Assembly: GCA_013400975.1 (NCBI GenBank)
Contig: WBMZ01000171.1
Span: 1 to 64,000 of the forward strand
Reading direction: 5' to 3'
DNA length: 64,000 nt
DNA from: Atrichornis clamosus
Taxonomy: Eukaryota > Chordata > Aves > Passeriformes > Menuridae
Both the position numbers and the translations under genes were made by a program. Shown piece after piece: positions 26,401 through 41,400 of this stretch (position 1 is the stretch's first letter; every line of letters starts with the position of its first letter). Under the pieces are notes generated by a model. The model was not told the DNA's origin. It made no database searches and saw nothing but the letters and a program-made list of their open reading frames with translations.

Positions 26401-29400
26401 AATCAATTTTCTACAAACTCAGATTTTCTTCAGGAACTTAGCTTTCTAATTAGACAAATGAACTAGTTCATCTAGGATCAGATTAATCCTACTGAAAATG
26501 CAACAAGGTTTTAAACTTTTCTGAAAGTTTTTTCTTTTTAGCAACAGTTTAATAATGGCGCAGCGCCATGGCCCAGCAGAGCTGTATATTTTAAATCTTT
26601 TCCCACTAATGCCTTGTGCCCTAATGCACACTACTAGCATTATCAAACTGAATGTCCAGCTGATTCCATGTGAGCCAGTTCAGATTTATATGGCACACTT
26701 TAATTTGGAAATTGTGACATTTTCTATTTTAATATTTACCAGCTCGGACCAGAAGGTTTTTGTCATGTGAAAAGTGTTCATATTTAACTTCTGTATTGAT
26801 TAAAGAAAAAGACAAATGTTAAAATACTGGATTTTCTCATGGAATGGAAATGGCGGTATTTGGCCAAATCTCAGCATTTCGAGTTCTGCTTTCCTTGTGT
26901 AAATCAGGGTTGAGGCGGTGAGGTCTGTGAAGTGTGTGTGGGATCCCTGGTGGCAGCAGGGAATGAGGGACATTTGTCTTGTGATTTGTTGGTGCTGTCA
27001 GTACTGGTGTGACACGGAGCGGGAGCGGAGTGAGATCAGCTCGTGGGTAATCCTGATGTGGCACCACTGGTGTTATAAACTCTCTCTCCTGCCACGGTTT
27101 CCATCTCCTGCTCTATTGACTGTGCTGCCCAGCTCTGTATCATCAGCAAAATTTGTCAACAATCTCTGGCTTTTGTGCTCACGTTGTTAAGGAATATTGT
27201 AACTAAGATTACAGTCCAGTTTTAGAGGTGCTTTGTTAGGGGACTGCCTCCTGGTCAGTAATTCTCTTTCCAGCTTTTCACATTATTCTCTCCCCTTTTC
27301 CACTTCCTTGTGTTTTGAACATAATCCCCATCTTCTCCATTTTAAAGAACTACTTCCCTTTTGGCTTGGTATCAAATATTTTACCAGCCAGATTGAATCT
27401 CCTGCATTTCCTTGTCCACTAATTTAGTTATTTTATTGGGGGAGATACCAGGTTCGTTTGGCTTGCTCTTTCTTTGAGAAACCAATGTTAAGTTTTAATC
27501 TGATTTCTGTGTAGCTCTGTATGATTAATTACTCTTTCCTTAAAAAATGGTTCTAGTCCCTTTTGCCATTTTTAAGTACAAGTCCAGCTTGAATTTTGGC
27601 AGTTTGTACTTTCTCCTTTAAACTTAGGCTTCAAAAAGGAGCCTTTTTTTTGCTTGCCATACCTCTTTTCTGTTCTCTGTAGGGTTTTTTTTTGCATACC
27701 CTTGGTATCCTTTGTGAGATAATTATTCACTGCAGTTTTATCCTATATTTTTTTATCAGTGGTTCAGGCTGTTTTTGGATCTCTTGATTAAATAAATGTA
27801 AGCCTCTTCCAAATTCCAGCCCTTCAGCATTTAAATTTTTCTGCTTTAACTCATTATCTCCCATATTTCTCAAATATTGGAAAATATCTAAACAGATATT
27901 TAGAAAGGCTTATAATGGACAGTTTCTCTCAGCAGATGCTCAGCAGGAGGACCCATGAAATACCTGTTCTGTGATCACCTGGACACTGCAGGCCAGAACA
28001 CATTTCCCTGTCCATCCTACAAAGATCTGTTATAGAAACCTAAAGAACCACCTCTTCTTCAGCTTGTAAAATTCCTAGCTGATCCTAGAAAGCTGAGCAC
28101 TCTCTTGATTTTCTATTCAAGACATTAAAATTTCAATAATCTCTGCCAGTCTGATGGCAGATGAGATTCCCACTTGATTTGGTGTCTTGCAGTTGGTTGT
28201 TTTTGAGAGCTTGAGCAAAACCCAACAGTCAAACAAGCTTAATGTCATGTATGCACCTATCTTCCTGTATTTGTACTTGTGTGTAGTTGTGATCTCTGAG
28301 TCAGATTTATTTTATATAAGCAGCTATCCTGCAGTCATCTTACAACTTTATTAATCCACATAAAAATGTTTTTGTTTGTTAATTCAGGAACTTTTTGGTG
28401 AAGAAATAATGCCAATGTAGCATTCAAGAAAAAGGGAGTCTTGCCAATATAAGAAACATCATTTCTTGCAGGTTTTTTTTTTTATTTATATTTTGCTATT
28501 TCTTCACCTACACTTTTATTCTCTTTTTGGGTAACAGGCAAATGTCTCACAGTGCTCTTTCCCTGATTTCCTGCTTTAAAACACAAACTCTACCAGTGAT
28601 GGCTGAAAATACGAGTGACCATGGTGTCTTTTTATTGGGAGAGGTCAGTTTTGTGTGAGTGCCTATCAGCAATGAAACATCCTGGTTAGCAGTTGGACTT
28701 GATAGTCTTAAAGGTCTTTGCCAACCTAAATGGTTCTATGATTCTACAAAATCCAAAGTCAAGTCCTCTGGGAGAGAAGTCTGCTGTAAAAAAAAAATCC
28801 ATGTATTTCCACTCTTGCTCTGCATAGGTGGGTAGATGTCTGTGAAAGCATTCAAATTGATATAAAAAGGCAACGTTTGCCTTTTTTCTGTAAACTGGGT
28901 GGAGTCCTCTAGAATTCAGGATATGAAAATCCGTGGTACTTCAGAACTGATTTCTGCAGCCATAAATTCTTGATCTGCTCATGTGTTACTTCCAGATTCA
29001 GCAAAGTCAGAAACTCTTCCTTTACCTGAAACATTGTAGAATAGGGACCTCAACAGTACTGTTTGAAATATCATATGGACACCAGGCCTTTCCTCTAAAA
29101 TTATTCCTTCAGAGATTGCAGTTGAGTTGCAGAAATCTATAAACTGAAGTTAAGAAAAAAAATCAGTTAAATTGTGTCTTTGATTTTGGTGCAGCACTAC
29201 CATCTATAGCCTCTGCCTTATGAATAAAGTTATTGTATAGGATATTAAAAATATAGTAACAGTTTTAAAGTTGCTTTTTCTTCCCCAACTTTCTTTGTTT
29301 TGCAGATGACTGAAGTTTTTTAATATTTAGGGAAGCATGATCTTGGTCATCTCCAGATTGATTCCTTTACATAACCAGAGACCATTTAAGTAGTAAATAC

Positions 29401-32400
29401 CTTGCTGTGGGACCCTGTTTGGGCTCCAAGCAGCAGCATGCAGTACAATAAAAGGTTCTTTCAGAAAATGTTTAGGAAAATACTTTCCAAGAGATCTGCA
29501 CATGATTAGAATTACTGAGTGCTCTCCTCTCTGGCTTCCTGTTTTGGAATTAAATGCCTTCAGGACACTTGGAATATCTCAGTTTGGAGTTCAAGAGCAA
29601 TTTAACCAACTCTGTACTTCATTGTCTTAGCTATGATTTCAGATAGTTGCAAATAGGGACAAATATATTAAAAAACCCCTGAGATACCGTAATCAAATTG
29701 AAGGAATAAATTATAGAGCAGCTTTTGAGGGAGATGAGAGCAGATAAAATGTCCCAGCAGTCACAGTGATGTTCTGGCTCTTCCTCTGCACATGTGTACA
29801 ATTAGTGACTCTTTCCTTGCTTCTTGTTTATCATCCTCTGGGATAATGAGTTTGAACATTTTTTGGGAACAATTTGCTAATTGCTTGAAGTATTTTATGT
29901 AGGTTATGTATAAAGTTTGAAGGGACATTTAGAAATGGTTATGGAACAGTTGTATATAGAACAGTTTCTTCAGGTCCCTCCACCTAGTTCTGAGCAATTC
30001 AACTACAAGAACAATTCCTTGAAATGAGATAAATCAATTTATTTAACAGCTCAGCCATTATGTTGATTTTGCAAATGTGTAAAATTTCTGTAGGAATACT
30101 TGAGCTTGGCTGAGTGTGGCTCTGCACAGTTGTACCATTTCTTGGTGTTTTTGAACCTTCTGCTGCAGGGGTGTTGTCTGGTCATTGCATCTGTCTGGTG
30201 ATGTTGGCCACTACACACATTTTCCACCACATACAGCAGTGGAAATATTCGGGTGCTCCTAATTCTGTACTCGGATTTCTTGTCAAATAAAATAGAGTTA
30301 AATGAAGATGGAGACTGTTAGAAGATTCATTCCAGACAAAAACATTGTCAATAATTCATGCAAATTTTCTACTTGGCTTTAAAGAATTGTAAAGCAAATT
30401 CCAAGTGGTTAAGTTTGCATTGAGACCTATTATGTACCACATTTCTGGAAATTAAAAATATCATGTAACATTCCATGGCAGTTTTCATTTGAGATCACAC
30501 TAATGAAGGAAGTAATTCAGTACTATCTCTCCAATATACATTTGGTCTGTTTGTGATCAGTGACATTTGATGACATTATATTTGTTAATACTGAGAATAT
30601 TCTTACAGAGTATTTTGTTTGAAAATGAACCTAAGTGCTTTTGACCTGCCCCAGTCTGAGTTCAGAGCTTGGCATTTCCTTTGTAAAGGAAATGTATATA
30701 ATTTATATCATTATATCATATATGAAAACAATAAACAGTTTTTCAGAGCAGGCAAAAGCAGAACTTACTTGACTTGGTAGGGTCTGCCTCTGTTCCATTT
30801 AAAAATATATTTATTATACTTAGGTATTTCCTAATAGAAAAAAATCACTGGATCCCAATGTGCTGCCATTTTTTGTGTTAAGTGTAGGAACAAAATCAGA
30901 TTGGTTTTTTTTTTTTTTTTTATTTTAGGGCTAATTTCACAACTATTTTGAGTAAATTTATATTTTGAGTGATAGCTAAAATTTTTGAATTCGGGCTATT
31001 TTGAATTTGAATCATATAATTATAATTTAGTCTCATTTTCTTAATAAGAGAATAACATACGTGTTTTAGCCTTAATATATATTTAATAGGATTGGATGTC
31101 TCATATCCAAATAAGCCAGTTGGAATTAAGACACATTGTTTATGATTATTGCTTCTAATGGTTGTGCTTATCTAATATAGTCTATGGCCAAGCGTAGGTT
31201 AGCATCTCAGGTAACTTTTCAGATGTATCATTTTGTCAGATATTAACTTAATCAGATGCTATTTCCTTTTTCAAGTAGGCAGCATCTAGCTGTTACATTT
31301 CTTGCAGTAAGTCACTGTCCCAGTGTCACAGCTGTTCCCTTGTAGCGTCTTGGGTGGGCACCAGGGCAGCCACTTCTAATTGCAACCCTTAATTTCAAAT
31401 TTCTTGTTTTTACAACGCCAGATTCTGAGATAATTTGAGCATTTCTGTCTGTAACTTTTTCACTAGAATTACTGTTAAACACTGTCTGTCAGTCTTGGCA
31501 TCGTTTTCATACAGTTTCCCATCTGAGAAATTAATGAGGATTTGAGTTTCTCTTCTAAAAAGTAAAGGTTTGTAGGCATTTGCTGTCAGTCTCCCTGTTG
31601 AATTAAGTGTGGCCAAAACTGGGTTGCTGCTGAGATTCACAAAGCAGAAATAATAATCCTTGTTCTAAAAAAATAAAGCTGACCTAAAATGCAGCTGAAC
31701 TGCTACTGTTGTCTTCTAGTGTAGCAATTTTTTCTTTTCTTTTTTTGCCTGTTGTAAAGCATAGAGCCCAGTCCTGGAAGCACTTCAGTTCAAAAGAGGC
31801 ATAATCTTGTGGAGTAGTACTTAACCTCAGCATAGTAACTTACTCCAATTTGTGCAAATGCAAGATAATGACAAAAGTGATGGGAAAATCCTCCAGAAGG
31901 AGGCTCAGGGGGGCCCTTCTGGCTCTGCACAAGGCCCTGACAGGAGGGGGCAGCCAGGGGGGATTTGGGCTCTGCTCCCAGGGAACAGGGACAGGAGGAG
32001 AGGGAACGGCCTCAGCTGTGCCAGGGGAGGGGCGGGCTGGACAGCAGGAGGAATTCCTGCCTGGAAAGGGTGGCCAGGCCTTGGCAGGGGCTGCCCAGGG
32101 AGGTTTGGAGTCCCCATCCCTGGAGGTGCCCAAGGAAGGCCTGGACGTGGCACTCAGAGCTCTGGGCTGGGGACAGCTTGGACTCCATGGGCTGGGAGGG
32201 CTTCTCCAGACTAAATGTTTCTGTGATGCTTGCTGAAGGGCAGGTGGCAAAAAAGAGTGGGTACAGGTACCAAAATCTCCAATTGCTCCTTATCTCACCA
32301 TACTTCCATGGAAAGGAGAACTGCTGTGAATTCCTCAGTCTGAGGAATAGCATTGGCAAAGAACATTGGTAGGAGATAGAGGACGTAGTTGAATCCCACA

Positions 32401-35400
32401 GCTTCCAGGTGAGGCTGCTCTGATCCTCTGCAAGGTCTGTGTCCATAGCTTCAGGTGGGCTTTCCTTTTAGGAATTTCAGGTGGTCTGGGTTAGTCCATC
32501 CTCCCTCAGCACATGGACCATGTCCCCCTGGCTCCTTTGATTTCCCTGCCTTGTTCCCCAGCTCTGCTGTCATTCCCACCAGGAGGGGTTTCCTGACACA
32601 CCACGCCTCGGTGCTCCAGCCCTGTGCAGTTGTACTCTCTACATTAAAACAAGAGAAAATGTTTCTTCCATGGGAGGAGAGAAGCCACCAAATTCTGCAT
32701 TTTAGATGTGACAACCTAGGAAGAATGGAGAGTGATTTTGTAACAATTCCCCACCTTTATGTGATGACAAAATTCACAACTGTTCTGTTTTCACGGTCCA
32801 TTGCTTCTTTTGCTTGAAAAGGCTTTGCTTTCACTTGTGATAGTGGTTTTGAAGCAATCAAAAGACAAATCTAATTTCCAGCTGTTAGAAATGATTGTTC
32901 ATGCATGAGGAACTACTGCAGTTTTATGTGCCATGTCTTTTTAGGAGGGAATTCTTCGTTTTGGTGTGTAGGTATGTCTCTAATAACGGAAGGCTGTGGG
33001 GCATTGTGTGGATTTTTGGGGGGAAGTAGTCATTCTGATAATGTCTGGGTCCTTTCATAGTGTCATGGTCAGGGCGCCGACTTCGGTCAGAAGATTCCCC
33101 TTTGGAAGATGACATAGTTCAGGGATCCATTACCTGTTAACCTGAACTTACCTCTGCATTTTTCCTTTGGTGGCATAGTAGCTTCTCAAAACAGCTGTGT
33201 CTTGCAAAGGAAGGCTCTTTGGACATGGTATTTCAGGCATCACCAATGATGTAAGGGCCACTTTCTTTCTCTGTTTTGAGTGTTTAACCAGGTTCTTCAC
33301 TTAGATGACTAAATTGTAAGAAGTCCAAGACAGTAGGGAGGACTTTGTAGCTGCACACAGAAGATAAATCTGTAAGGTAGCGTGGTTATGCTTCAGACCA
33401 CTTCTGTTATCCTCATGTTGCCTCATGTGTCACTAATGATGGCAGCACTGGAAAACACCTGGAGGTTGTTGGATTCCCCATGTATTCTTCACATTAAAGA
33501 GCAGTTTATCAATGTATATAAAAATGAAAGGAAGAATTTATCAATGTGTATAAAAATGATGCAACTGGTGTTAAAGGCTTTTGTACACCATCCATACTGC
33601 ACTTAAATTCTTCAGGAAGGTGTCTGCATTTTCACAGGCTGTGGTACACCAGGCTACTTTTGATTAGAGCCTGTAAATTTGAGCACAGTGTGAATATTTA
33701 GTAGTGAGTGGAAGATAGTGACAATCAGTTAATGCCCCTCAGTCTGCCCCTCCCCAGGCAGGGTCACCTGGCTGACCACTGCGACTTGTGGGAGGGAAAG
33801 GCAGGATCGGAGCTGGAGGTCTGGGGGCTGTGCAGGGCTGGGGGTGACTCGAGGCTCTGCCCAGGAGGGACCAAAACCTGCAGCCAAGTGACCTGCAGGG
33901 GCCGGGCCGGGTGCGGCAGGGTCCGGGCGCCTGCGGAGAGCAGCGGCAGGGAGAACACGGCGGCAGGACGGGTCTCCCCACACGGCCACACCCTCCTCGT
34001 CAGCCTCTGCTCGAATTGTCTCTCCTGAACACTGACCCACCGCAGCGTCCGCATCTTCGAATCTCTGCGGGGTAAGTGTGGGAAGAGCTGCGGCCTGCAA
34101 GCTCCGGTGTTTCCGTGCTGGCTGTGCCCCTCTGAAGAGACAGAAACAGCGGCACGTTTGTTTTCAACTGGAGGGCCTGAAATCGAATTAAGTGTAAATG
34201 CGTTCCAAGCAAGGAAGTCAGATTTGCTTACTGATCTGTGTTGCACCTCCTCTGTCCCCTCCTCACACCGAAAGTGGCAGCACCAGTAAGTGTGCCTCCT
34301 CTTCCCAATCCTGCCGTGTTCCTGAGGAGAATCTCCCGGGAGCCTGGCCAAGGCAGGGGTAAAGAGGCTGCAAAAAGGAGGTGAGGAACATGGCAACTGG
34401 GAGAGAGGCAGCAGTGTCTAGACATCCAGGAGAAGGTTTCTCTAAACCACTCTGCTTAGATTTTCCCCCCAAATGGGGTCAGCTTCTTAATTTCAAGGGG
34501 AATTTGGGCTGAGCAAGGAGGTCTGTCTCAGTGGGCCTCTGCAGGTGAGGTGGAAATATGTAAAAGTTTGGTGTCAGCAGGGAGAAATGCCTTTTTTATT
34601 AGGAAATGTTGTCACCTTCCCAGTTTACCCTGCCTGGCTGCCTTTCCTCCATGGTGTCCCTCCACAGGTGACCTGCCCTGACCCACACCTTCCTGCTGCC
34701 CTCGGTTTGTGGAGCACAGGTGGCACTAAACAGCACCCAGAAACACTGTTAACTCTCTCCTGCTGCCACATTAACTTGTAACCACGGGTTTTTAACTTGC
34801 CTTCCTCATCAAGAGCAATAGAAATAGTACAAATATGTTATTTTGCCTTCAGAATGACACCTGGCAGCGTTTCTTATCTATTGATTTAAATAATTTAGCA
34901 TTTTAAAAGGAACAAATCGACTTAATTTGTTTAGGGGATACTTAAAGGTTGAGGACAATTTTATATCAATTAAAATCAGTGGTAATTCATTTATGATGGA
35001 ACTAATATAATTAATTAGGTAGTTGGTGCTTATCTTTTTTCTAATACATATATTGCTTTTAAACATCTGCTCAGTAGTCCATTATGATAGCACAGGAGCG
35101 ATTTTACCTGAGAGCAACAGAGGAGCAGATGCTTCCTGATGACAACTTCCCAACTTGTTAGGAAACAGTCAATCAGTCCTGGATTCACAATTTTAGCTTG
35201 AAGCATGGCAAGCATGCAAGTAAATTTGAAAATCAGAAACAAAAAATTTGAGAAATAAGTTTATTCATAGTATTTTTAGTTACTGCAATTTGGTTAAAAT
35301 GCCTTTTTTTGTTAATGTTTTACTGTTTTTAAGGCAGGTATGTTTGCTTTGTCTTTTGTTTCGTGATGTGTGTACACATATGAATGTTTTGCATCAGTTA

Positions 35401-38400
35401 CAAAACCATCCAAATTTAAATTTGATTTCAGTATTTTCTAGTACAGTAATTAAAATTCAGCATTAGCTCAAAAGGAGTTAAAACAACTATATGTATAAGC
35501 AAATGAAACTAGAACTACTATTGAAAAAAAAGTTTAAATAGGCTATCCTGACATATATAAATGTAAAGTTGTGTGAGTTTTGCTTTTTTAAAAATAAGTT
35601 ACACCTGTGTTTTATATTTATAGTTTTATCAGTAGTTGGTTAAAGAGTGAAAGTAAAGTCTTTTGGGCTGATATAAAACTCTGTGAGGCTGCCTGGCTCT
35701 ACTGAGCCCAGCGTAGATTTTTAGATGTTTCAAAGATCACCTAAAATGACTGTACTCGTTTTATTCATCTCATCAGCAAAGTGCGTCTCATCAGCCAGAG
35801 AGATACCATCAAAACTTTTAGGCTACAAAATGTACTTTCCCTGCAAAAATACTGTGCCTTTTACTTAGAGAGACTGTGAAGTGCACGATTGCACATCAGT
35901 GACGTGTATTTTTAAGTAAGGAAACGTGAAATTGCTGTTTACTGAGAGGAAGGGGGATTAGAGTATCTCCAAGAAGGATTCAGCTATCTGCCTTTGTGTG
36001 CAGGTCTAAAATAGTCACATATTAGTCATTTTACCATTATATACAGAATGCAGTGGGTGCAGACAGTGTTTTTTTAGAACAGTAGTATTTAACACATGGA
36101 CATTGACATTTCCAGAAGTGTCTTTTAGGGCAGGGTAAGATGGTGACTAAGCAGGAGGCAAGGCCATGGTATCTGATGAAACATTACTGCCTCAGAAGCA
36201 CCACGTAGGCTCAGTTCTGAGTGCAGACTCTTCCCCACCCCTGCACATGTGAAAACCAATCTGTGTCTGGGGGTCTTTTTGTTTTCTCTTCCCACAGGCT
36301 GCTGGTGGTCTTTCTTTTGCTATTATCACTGAAGAACTGGTCAATTTTAAAGAAAGCTCAGGATTCTTTAGACAAAAAGTTCGTGTTTTCCTTGAGATAT
36401 ATTTTCTTAACCTGTATTTCACATCTAACCAACGGGTATGACTTGTGTGAGGAGGAAGAGAACTCCCCTGCTTGGTGTGTCACTCATGGACCTGGAAGCT
36501 GGGTGTATCATACCTGACTTTGCCTGGCCTGTGACATCAGGAGCAGTGGTCACCACTGTCCTGGCAGGTTGTCTTTAGCATCTCTTCACATACAGTTTTT
36601 AAAACTAGTCTAACACAGAGAGCACTGTTCTGTATGTTCCTGTTCAGTGCTTTAGGCACCTGCTTCTCCATAAGCTAAAATTAACCATGTCTGCAGTCAT
36701 CTAGAATTTACCAGGAAACCTCTGCTCCGTGGCCATCTGTGATCTTCTCACTTCATGTCCAAAATTGTACGTACAGTTCCTTGGTCTGTAGCTTCCCCAG
36801 GTCTGGGCTTTCCATGTGTGAACTTCTGTCCCTGTGCCTCAGCAGCATCTGATTGTCTAATACACTAAATTAGGGGAAAGTCAAATCAGAAAAAACATGA
36901 AAATATCCTGGGTGTTGTTACTGTTATAGTTTATAATTTTTTGTATTTCTTCATAGATGGATCCAACTATTGCTGACTTGACTAAAGATGCGAGACAAAA
37001 ATGCAAAATAGCTTAATTTCTTATATGTTACATGAACACAGTGTTCAGGGGATGTTGGTTCCTCTTTTCTGCTCAGTCTTTTTTTATTTTGCTTGGACAG
37101 ATACCATAAACTAATATTCAGAGTTGCTTGGCAATAGCCAAGTTGTGAAATCACACCCAACCTGTGGGGCATTATGGTTGCTTAGTTGATGCATGTAAAT
37201 TTGGGGGTTTGAGCACTGAGCAAGTCCACACCCATAGTGTCTTCTTGGAAAGTTTCTTCTTACATTTACTCTTAATAGCATTATTAATTTAATGGTTCCA
37301 TTTTCAGAGACATGGAGTTATGACAGCTTTTAGAAAAGCCCAAACAATTGGATGCTTAGCACTGTTTGAGTCTTAATTTGATATGTTATGAAATTTGTGC
37401 TGCAGCTGGGGTGTATCTCAACACAATTAGTTCATCAATTCTGTTTTTCTTCATATCTACTATAAACTTTAGTACTTCACACCTGAAATATACACTGACT
37501 GGAAAAAAAGAGTCTCAGTTTTATTATTATATTTTACATTACTATAATAATTATATATTTCATATTATTAGCAAAAACAGCTCCTGGCAAAAAGCTTTTA
37601 AAGAAAGTAGATCAGAGGATTTTTGGTGGATACATTTGATTTGTCTTTTGGCAAGCAAAACCGGATTATTTAAGGATACACTTCTAAAATGGTCTATACC
37701 GAATGTAACGAGGAGAGGTACAGCTGTAGTCCCCTTATTGTGCCAGTTACTGTGCCATAAAGATTTTAGAGAGCTTTGGTGCAGCTTAGAAAGACCTCAA
37801 TTCTGGAAATGCTTGCAAATAGTTCACAGTTTGTGGACGTAAGTGTGTAAGATGTCTTTGTAGGTTTTGGACTTCTCTGTGTTGAAAAGGTCCTTTGGGA
37901 ATTTACATGAGTAGTGCTGTGAAAGGGGTGGTTACCTTTGTTTCTGTTCCTGTGCATTTATTGAATTTATGACAATTTCCCTTGGTACAAATACAGAAGT
38001 TGATGCGTTGCTGTGGTCATCTTTGTTGTTCTAGGAGCCTTTGGATGATTCTCAAGCAGCTGGAGTTTGTGGCACAGAGGAAGTGATCCGCTATGAATAC
38101 CATGTCCTGTACTCCAGCAGCTACCAAGTACCTGTGCTGTATTTCAGAGCTTGCTTCTTGGGTAAGACCAGTCCTGGATTCAATATGTTGGGGGCAGTAG
38201 TTGTTAAAAACAGAGATTTTGTATTAAACTGAGGAACAGGTGTAATAAGAACCTAAGAGATGAGGCTGCTCACCAGTAAATTTTGTAATACTCTGGACAC
38301 AGAGCTCCAGGAGCGTGGAGTGGATGATATCATCTCAGCCTGAGGGAGGCTGATCTTTGGCTCCTGGCGTCTTGCCTGCAGTTGACTGAAACTGCCGGTC

Positions 38401-41400
38401 ATTCTTCTTGTTCTTCTCCTGAAATGACTGCAAAAACTTAATGCTGCAGGTTTGAGTCAGGCTAGGCAATCAGTGGACGTGACCACAGTGCTTCAGCAGA
38501 GCTGGATGTGTTTCTTTGGAGCCCGAATTTGAGCCACAAGGCTGGGGTCTAAATGTGTCTTTAAAAATGTATGCTGTTTTCTGTTCAAATTTGCTGCTTA
38601 AGGGAAAATAAAATAATACCAATATGGTATTGACTTTTTTTTGTATTAGAGCTGGCTCTTAAAACAGTAGCTGATCCTCTTTCCTCCCTGGTATGTACAT
38701 CTTGTTACCCATTGCTCTGCTGCTGTAGCCACTGTGATTTCCGTCACCATCCTGTCACAGGGAGGAAGGAGGAACACAGCCTCCCACTGAGGCCACTGCT
38801 CGTGTCACTTATTTAATCAGCAGGCACGGAGTGATCACACTGCAGCACTGGCCGTGCTCTGCTCCTCACTGCCCAAACCCTGTGTCCCTGTGCTCCAGTG
38901 GCACCCGGCTTGTACCAGCGGTGCTGTCACCAGCAGGACCAGGTTGTGGCACTTGGGGCAAGGCTTAGTGGTGAGCATGGCTGTGTTGGGTTAAGGCTTG
39001 GACTCAATCATTTTAGAGGTCTTTTCCAACCTAAATGATTCTATGATCAGCATCTTTTGTGTTTTGAATAATATCTTAACTTTATCTAGATAAAGATGTC
39101 TGAATGTTGCCAGTGATATCTTTTCCTTTTTAATTAAAAAGTAGCTTAAGCTGCTTTGAATGTGTTTGGTAGATTTAATCACTCTCTGCCTTATATTGTT
39201 TAATGGTTTCTAATTTTGCAGTGTTAGCGTTTCAAAAAGCACTTCAAATTCAGAATTGAGGAACAAATTCTCATAGGCTCCCTGGTGGACAGATTTTAGT
39301 CTGAGGTGCAGTTTCAGGAATGGATAATTTGGGGTAAATTTTCAGACTGGGACATGGGGAATTGGGGACATTGCTCTGTCTTTACCACCAATAGAACTCA
39401 TTTGCACACATCCTGCTGCAAATTTATTTCCAGCATTATTACAGGCATTTACAAACGTGCAATGTTTTGCCTTCAAACTTATTGTGCAGATAGGAAGATA
39501 AAGGAAGTTTTGCTGTGAGAGATGGGTTAGCCTATTTGTGGTCCTGAAAAATGTCATCTTCTTGGTTTTTGCTGAATTAATAGTGCAGTGTCTCTACAGA
39601 AGAGGACAGAGATGCTGCAGGTAGAGGAAGTAGGACACTATCTCTCCTGTACTGTACTTTCATATAATTAGTATTCACCATAAGCAGTTAATCACCAGAG
39701 AAGAGCTCACAGAGACAAAACAAGTTGTTTAGCTTGTCAGCACCAGGGAATCGGAGGTGTTGAAACATGACTCCTTATAGCTGGAAGTGGATATTACAGG
39801 AGCCAGTGGATGATCTAATGCACAATCATGGTATTATGTGCCAACAGCTCCCCTTGCAGTACAGAACCGTAATTGTTCCTACAAGTGCAATTAGCTTCTA
39901 AAACACTTCTTGGGAACCTTTCACAATGGAAAACGAGGCCTTTTTTTAGACACTTCCGAAGGTCACCTGGGTTCTCTTCAGCATTTTACATTCTCTTTTA
40001 AATTTAACAGTATCTGACTCTTGAACAGAGCAGGACACAAAATGCTAGCAGTAAGTGTGTTTCCTAAAATGTTTTCAGCTGGTATTTTCTGATTTTAATG
40101 ATGGACTGCTTACTTTTGTGAATGAAAAATTCTGTCTCCCCTGCACATCGTTGGTCTGCCTGTGCTGTTCTGTTTGAAGGTCCCAACATGGGGTTTTTGG
40201 GAATATGCAGCTGGCAGTCACCCACAGTCACTTGAGATACATGAGCAGAGTATCTTTTGTCTTGACCCAAACCTGGCATGAGGAAAACTCTAGGTAATGC
40301 CCTGAGATTTTTTTCCTTTGAGGTAATAGTCTCCATGTAATGGGCTCCTCACTTTGTTTGTCAGACAACTAGCAATACTCACTGCATTCATCTGAAACAA
40401 TCAAGGAGCAATCTCCCAGAGACCTACCTCAATTTCCCAGTCTAAATTCCTACCATTATTTGTGGAGTAGGTAACAGAATCGGTTCCTCACAAGTCTCCT
40501 GTGAGCTGTTCCTGGTTTCCCTGGGATCCTGTCCATACTGATCCCCATGTTAATTAGAGCTGGCTGCAGGAGGTGGAGGTGAGCTGTAATCCTTCCAGTG
40601 TTCCCACAGCCCTGCCCTGTCTTGCCTTCCCCAGCACGGGGCACAGAGCTGGAATTCAGAGCTCTGCTTCCTCCCTAGCCCTGTGTGCAGTGGCCATTAC
40701 ACCTGGGAGACAATAATTCTTCTGTTCAGCCTGGCTCAGGGCTCTTGCAGCATTCACTTCCTCACTTCGTATGTTGCGACAGCAGCTGATGCCAGCCTGT
40801 CCAAATCTGCTCTCCGACAGATTCTTTACAAACTTTCCTAGAACAGTGAAATCCTGCCTTTCTCCCAGTGTATCTGAGTCCAGCTTCCATTTCCATCCAG
40901 GGTCTCCCAGTCCCTCCTAGGGAAAAGGCTCCCAGTAGAGTTGCTGAGGGGATTTTCCAGCCTGGCATCCTCAGGAGCTCATGTCAGTGAAGACATCCAG
41001 TTTTCACTCCTCTTTGCTAACTGTTACGTTCAACCATTACAGCGCACTTCTTCCTGCAGAAGGGAAGAATTGCATTTTATCCTTATCCTTGCTGCTGTCT
41101 AAATTGGATGAAATAACTGATTTTCTGGAACTCAACTTTAGACCTCTTTCTTTTTTTTTTTCTTTTTTTTAAATGAAGTTTGGTATGTAAGGCAGTGTAA
41201 GGTAAGGTTTGAAATTTTAATTGCAACAGAAAGAAAACATTTTGAGAGACATCTAAACTTTTTTTTTGTAGTCTCTGGGGATAGATTTACTGGGAAGATC
41301 TTGTTCTGTGCAAGGACAAATAATTCAGTTGATGAGTCTGTCTGGAAGGGTGTTTGGGAACATTATAGGATACAAGAAGATATTTTTAGGCCAGGTGTAT

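Larger units (their letters stand above)
6674..38034 (+). other. ATG10: ATG10 intron 3 (31.4 kb)
   Basis: The largest intron. From 6.7 to 21.6 kb it is mostly unique AT-rich DNA with low-complexity T/G tracts (for example 8641-8679), a small hairpin (10448), an unassigned minus-strand frame (11173-11457) and an AT-rich patch near 15170-15225. From 21.7 to 28.8 kb there are decayed LINEs. From 29 to 31.8 kb it is unremarkable. A CR1 sits at 31.9-32.2 kb and an isolated CpG island near 33.9 kb. From 34.5 to 38.0 kb I see only unique AT-rich DNA. No other exon was recognised, although short alternative exons cannot be excluded. Confidence 0.85.

Noticed and set aside
33764..34396. 210-codon minus-strand open frame
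   Set aside because: It spans the intronic CpG island, where stops are rare by composition. No domain, start context or splice structure supports it.
37366..37842. 158-codon plus-strand frame just before the exon at 38035
   Set aside because: AT-driven composition with runs of Ile/Phe/Tyr, no recognised domain, and it starts at a non-ATG codon. Treated as chance.
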